Part shown: positions 61,874-64,000 of the stretch, one piece after another | Layout of the letters: each line of letters starts with the position of its first letter | Position numbering within the stretch: the stretch's first letter is position 1 | Assembly: GCA_963829955.1 (NCBI GenBank) | Contig: CAWHKS010000016.1 | Location: 65,850 to 129,849, forward strand | DNA: 64,000 bases | Reading direction: 5' to 3' | Origin: DASTFY01 sp963829955 | Lineage (GTDB): Bacteria > Actinomycetota > Acidimicrobiia > Acidimicrobiales > Ilumatobacteraceae | Notes under the pieces: generated by a model | The model's input: only the letters and a program-made list of their open reading frames with translations | Told to the model about the DNA's origin: nothing | Databases searched by the model: none | Translations under genes and position numbers: made by a program

Positions 61874-63262
61874 GTGCGACAACTTGACCCCGTGGTGCCC
61901 GTTGCGAACGCGGGCGCCCCTCACCCGGGTGCACGGGCGCGGCGAGCCCTCGCCGGGCTGGCCGCGCGAGCGCTCGTCATCGGCCTGGCGGCATGCGGCG
62001 GTGGTGGCGGCGACGGACGCGCAGCTCCGGATCGCTCGTCCCCCCGCAGTCCCTCGCGGCCTCGACCACCGAGCCGCCCGACCACCGAGCCCCCGACCAC
62101 GACGACGACCGACGACGACGGCCAGCGCCATCGCAGCGCCGCCCGTCACCGCGCCTCCGCTGTCGGACTTCACCGGGCGACCCGTTCTTCGACCCCGGCG
62201 ACGCCGCCCCCGGAGCGCCCGGCGAGATCATCCGGTCCCGCCCGATCACGACGACGCTGCCAGGACGCCAACGTGTGGCAGGTCCTCCACTGGTCCCGCA
62301 CCGCGGAGGACCAGCCGGTGGCGGTCTCGGCGACCGTCGTGGCCCCCACCGCGGCGCCGGCTCACCGCGCCCGATCTTCGCCTACGCCCACGGCACGACC
62401 GGCCTCGGCGACCAGTGCGCCCTCTCGGCCCAGATCGCCAACGGCACCGCGGTCGAGCTGAGCGTGCTCCCGGTGCTCGTCTCCCAGGGCCTGACCGTGG
62501 TCATCCCCGACTACCAGGGCCTGGGCACCCCGGGCGACCACCCGTACCTCGTCGGCCAGTCGGAGGGGCGCAACCTCCTCGACGGGATCCGGGCTGCGGG
62601 GCTCCTGGAGGGCACGGGCTCCACGCCCGAATCGAACGCGGTCGTCTGGGGCCACTCCCAGGGCGGCGGCGCGGCGGCCTTCACCGCCGAGCTCCAGCCC
62701 ACGTACGCACCCGAGATCCCGCTCGTCGGGGCCATCGCCGGCGCCCCGCCGGCCGACGTGGCGACGTCAAGCCTCGGAGCGATCAGCCCGTCCTACCGTG
62801 GGTTCGTGCCCATGATCGTGGCCGGGCTGCGGGCGGGGTACCCGGCGCTCGCCGCCGACGACGAGGCGCTCGGCGCCGACGGCCGGCAGGCGCTGGCCGA
62901 CGTCAGCGGGACCTGCGTGGGCGAGGCGCTGGCGGCCTTCAACGGCCGGGACGTCGCCGCCCTGTTCGCCGGCCTCCCCGTCGACCAGCCCCAGTGGCGC
63001 GACGCTCTCGCCGCCAACCGGGCCGGCGACCGCCCGACCGACGTGCCGATCTTCATCTACCACGGCGCCGACGACGACCTCGTGCCCGCCGGCCATGAGC
63101 GCCAGCCTCTTCGACCGCTACTGCGCCGCAGGGGTCAACGCGTCCCGCACGGTGTACCCGGGCACCGACCACGTGTCCGTGCTCACCGCGGCGTTCGGCG
63201 ACATCGCCGCGTTCACGCTCGCCCGGTTGAGCGGCCAACCGGCGGTCAGCGGCTGCAGCTGA
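61874..63262 (+). CDS. Secretory lipase-like alpha/beta hydrolase (multiple frame breaks)
   Basis: Exported lipoprotein (GTG at 61874, lipobox GLAAC) followed by a low-complexity Thr/Pro linker that is badly broken. Readable pieces in different frames are GDPFFDPGDAAPGAPGEIIR, ANVWQVLHWSRTAEDQPVA and PIFAYAHGTTGLGDQC. From about 62365 to 63095 one frame is intact, with the nucleophile motif WGHSQGGGAAAF and HGADDDLVP (Asp). A last break near 63095 leads to SASLFDRYCAAGVNASR and TDHVSVLTAAFG (His), stop at 63262. Fits the secretory lipase (LIP) family. Confidence 0.83.
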
Positions 63263-63283
63263 CCCGGGTTGATCAGGGGCCCG

Positions 63284-64000
63284 TCAGGGCGTCGAGGTGG
63301 GGACTCCGACCCCGCCGCCCTGACCGACGGTGGTCGGTGTGGTCGTGGCCGCCGGCGTCGGCGGCGGGGTGGGCGGCGGAGGCGGCGGCGTCGGTGCCGG
63401 CGTCGCGGGCGGGAGCGTGGTGGTCGTGGTGGTGGTCGTCGTCGAGGTCGTCGTCGTGTAGCTCGGGTCGGGCGTGTTGAACGGCGGCACCTGGGCGCCG
63501 TACTCCTCCGGCTCCTTCACGCCGTCGAAGACGAAGATCTGGTCGCCCTTGGCCACGAGGCTCGGGAAGTAGTTGCCGACGTGCATGGGGATGCGCACGC
63601 AGCCGTGCGATGCCGGGTACTGGGGGACGTTCCCGGCTCCGTGCACGGCGATGCCGTAGTTGAAGTACACGGGGTTCCACATGCGGCCGAGCTCCGCGTC
63701 GCGCCAGCCGTCGTGACGGCGGTTGAAGTTGAACACTCCTCCGGGCGTGACCGACTGGCCGCAGATGCCCTTCTCCTCCTCGGTGCCGTCTTCCTTGTCC
63801 ACCGTGACGACCTCGCACCAGCGCTGGTTGCTGCCCGAGGAGATGTGGGTGATGAGCAGCGGCCGGTCGTCCCGGAAGACGACCATGACCTGCTGGGGCA
63901 GGTACACCTCGACGTGGGTGGCGGTGCTGTCGGGCCGGAGGGGCGCCACGTTGAGCGGGTCCTGCATCTTGTCCCACATGGCCGGGGTGACCTGCCCGGT
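63284..64000 (-). CDS. L,D-transpeptidase (YkuD), C-terminal part, cut by right edge
   Basis: Peptidoglycan cross-linking enzyme making 3-3 bonds; the upstream part lies beyond the window. The frame is open to base 64000. The YkuD motif HGAGNVPQYPASHGCVRIPM holds the catalytic Cys, His and Arg. The C-terminus is a Thr-rich then Pro-rich tail of about 55 residues (TTTTTTTTTLPPATPAPT and similar), possibly a wall-spanning linker. Convergent with the lipase gene. Confidence 0.93.
   Translation of the reverse strand, partial: TGQVTPAMWDKMQDPLNVAPLRPDSTATHVEVYLPQQVMVVFRDDRPLLITHISSGSNQRWCEVVTVDKEDGTEEEKGICGQSVTPGGVFNFNRRHDGWRDAELGRMWNPVYFNYGIAVHGAGNVPQYPASHGCVRIPMHVGNYFPSLVAKGDQIFVFDGVKEPEEYGAQVPPFNTPDPSYTTTTSTTTTTTTTTLPPATPAPTPPPPPPTPPPTPAATTTPTTVGQGGGVGVPTSTP

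Noticed and set aside
57127..63262. Reading the broken genes as a pseudogene island from a decayed mobile element
   Set aside because: Motifs and downstream frames are well preserved, there are no premature stops beyond frame breaks, and no transposase or integrase is nearby.

Overview
The window is a high-GC, gene-dense chromosomal segment of an actinobacterium, and I infer a member of Acidimicrobiia or a close relative. The grounds are a WhiB regulator, a PafB/PafC pair, CofC of coenzyme F420 synthesis, an HU protein beside a Lys/Ala/Pro repeat protein, and the actinobacterial gene order tig-clpP-clpX-folC-ndk-mreBCD-mrdA-rodA-TIGR03960-DUF2344-rne. I see no prophage, insertion sequence, CRISPR array, rRNA or tRNA, and no gene-free stretch over about 300 bases.

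Layout. 1-15.7 kb, minus strand: protein quality control (tig, clpP, clpX), folate (folC), nucleotides (ndk), cell-shape and elongation genes (mreB, mreC, mreD, mrdA, rodA), a radical-SAM/DUF2344 pair and the start of rne, which leaves the left edge. 15.7-25.9 kb: mixed single genes (lipoprotein, gpsA, cofC, PIG-L deacetylase, HU and a decapeptide-repeat DNA-binding protein, HIT, PIN-PhoH, whiB). 26-31 kb, minus: a coupled run P450/3-hydroxyacyl-CoA dehydrogenase - B12-binding protein - pafB - pafC. 31-35.4 kb, plus: acyl-CoA synthetase, PhoD phosphatase, PPOX-like protein. 35.4-40.7 kb, minus: a branched-chain-amino-acid-type (HAAT) ABC transporter with a fused permease. 40.9-46.3 kb: a DrrAB-type exporter, nitroreductase, CBS protein, RarD, DUF4333 lipoprotein. 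46.3-55.4 kb, minus: a second HAAT transporter followed by two enoyl-CoA hydratases, a TetR regulator, a DUF35 protein and a thiolase, which looks like uptake plus CoA-thioester breakdown of an unknown acid. 55.5-64 kb: GH13 glucosidase, SDR, DUF305 protein, zinc metallopeptidase, Ppx/GppA, secreted lipase and the C-terminal part of an L,D-transpeptidase.

Two general features stand out. First, about sixteen gene junctions are stop/start overlaps (ATGA, GTGA, TGATG). Two of them, mrdA/rodA and pafB/pafC, have been locally duplicated so that each extra copy forms a tiny open reading frame that keeps the overlap. Second, at least 24 single-base frame breaks split otherwise conserved genes, including housekeeping ones (rne, mreC, hup). 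Most have the sign of a one-base insertion and they crowd into 54.8-63.2 kb, so sequence error is the likeliest cause; reading frames there should be read as intact genes with indels.
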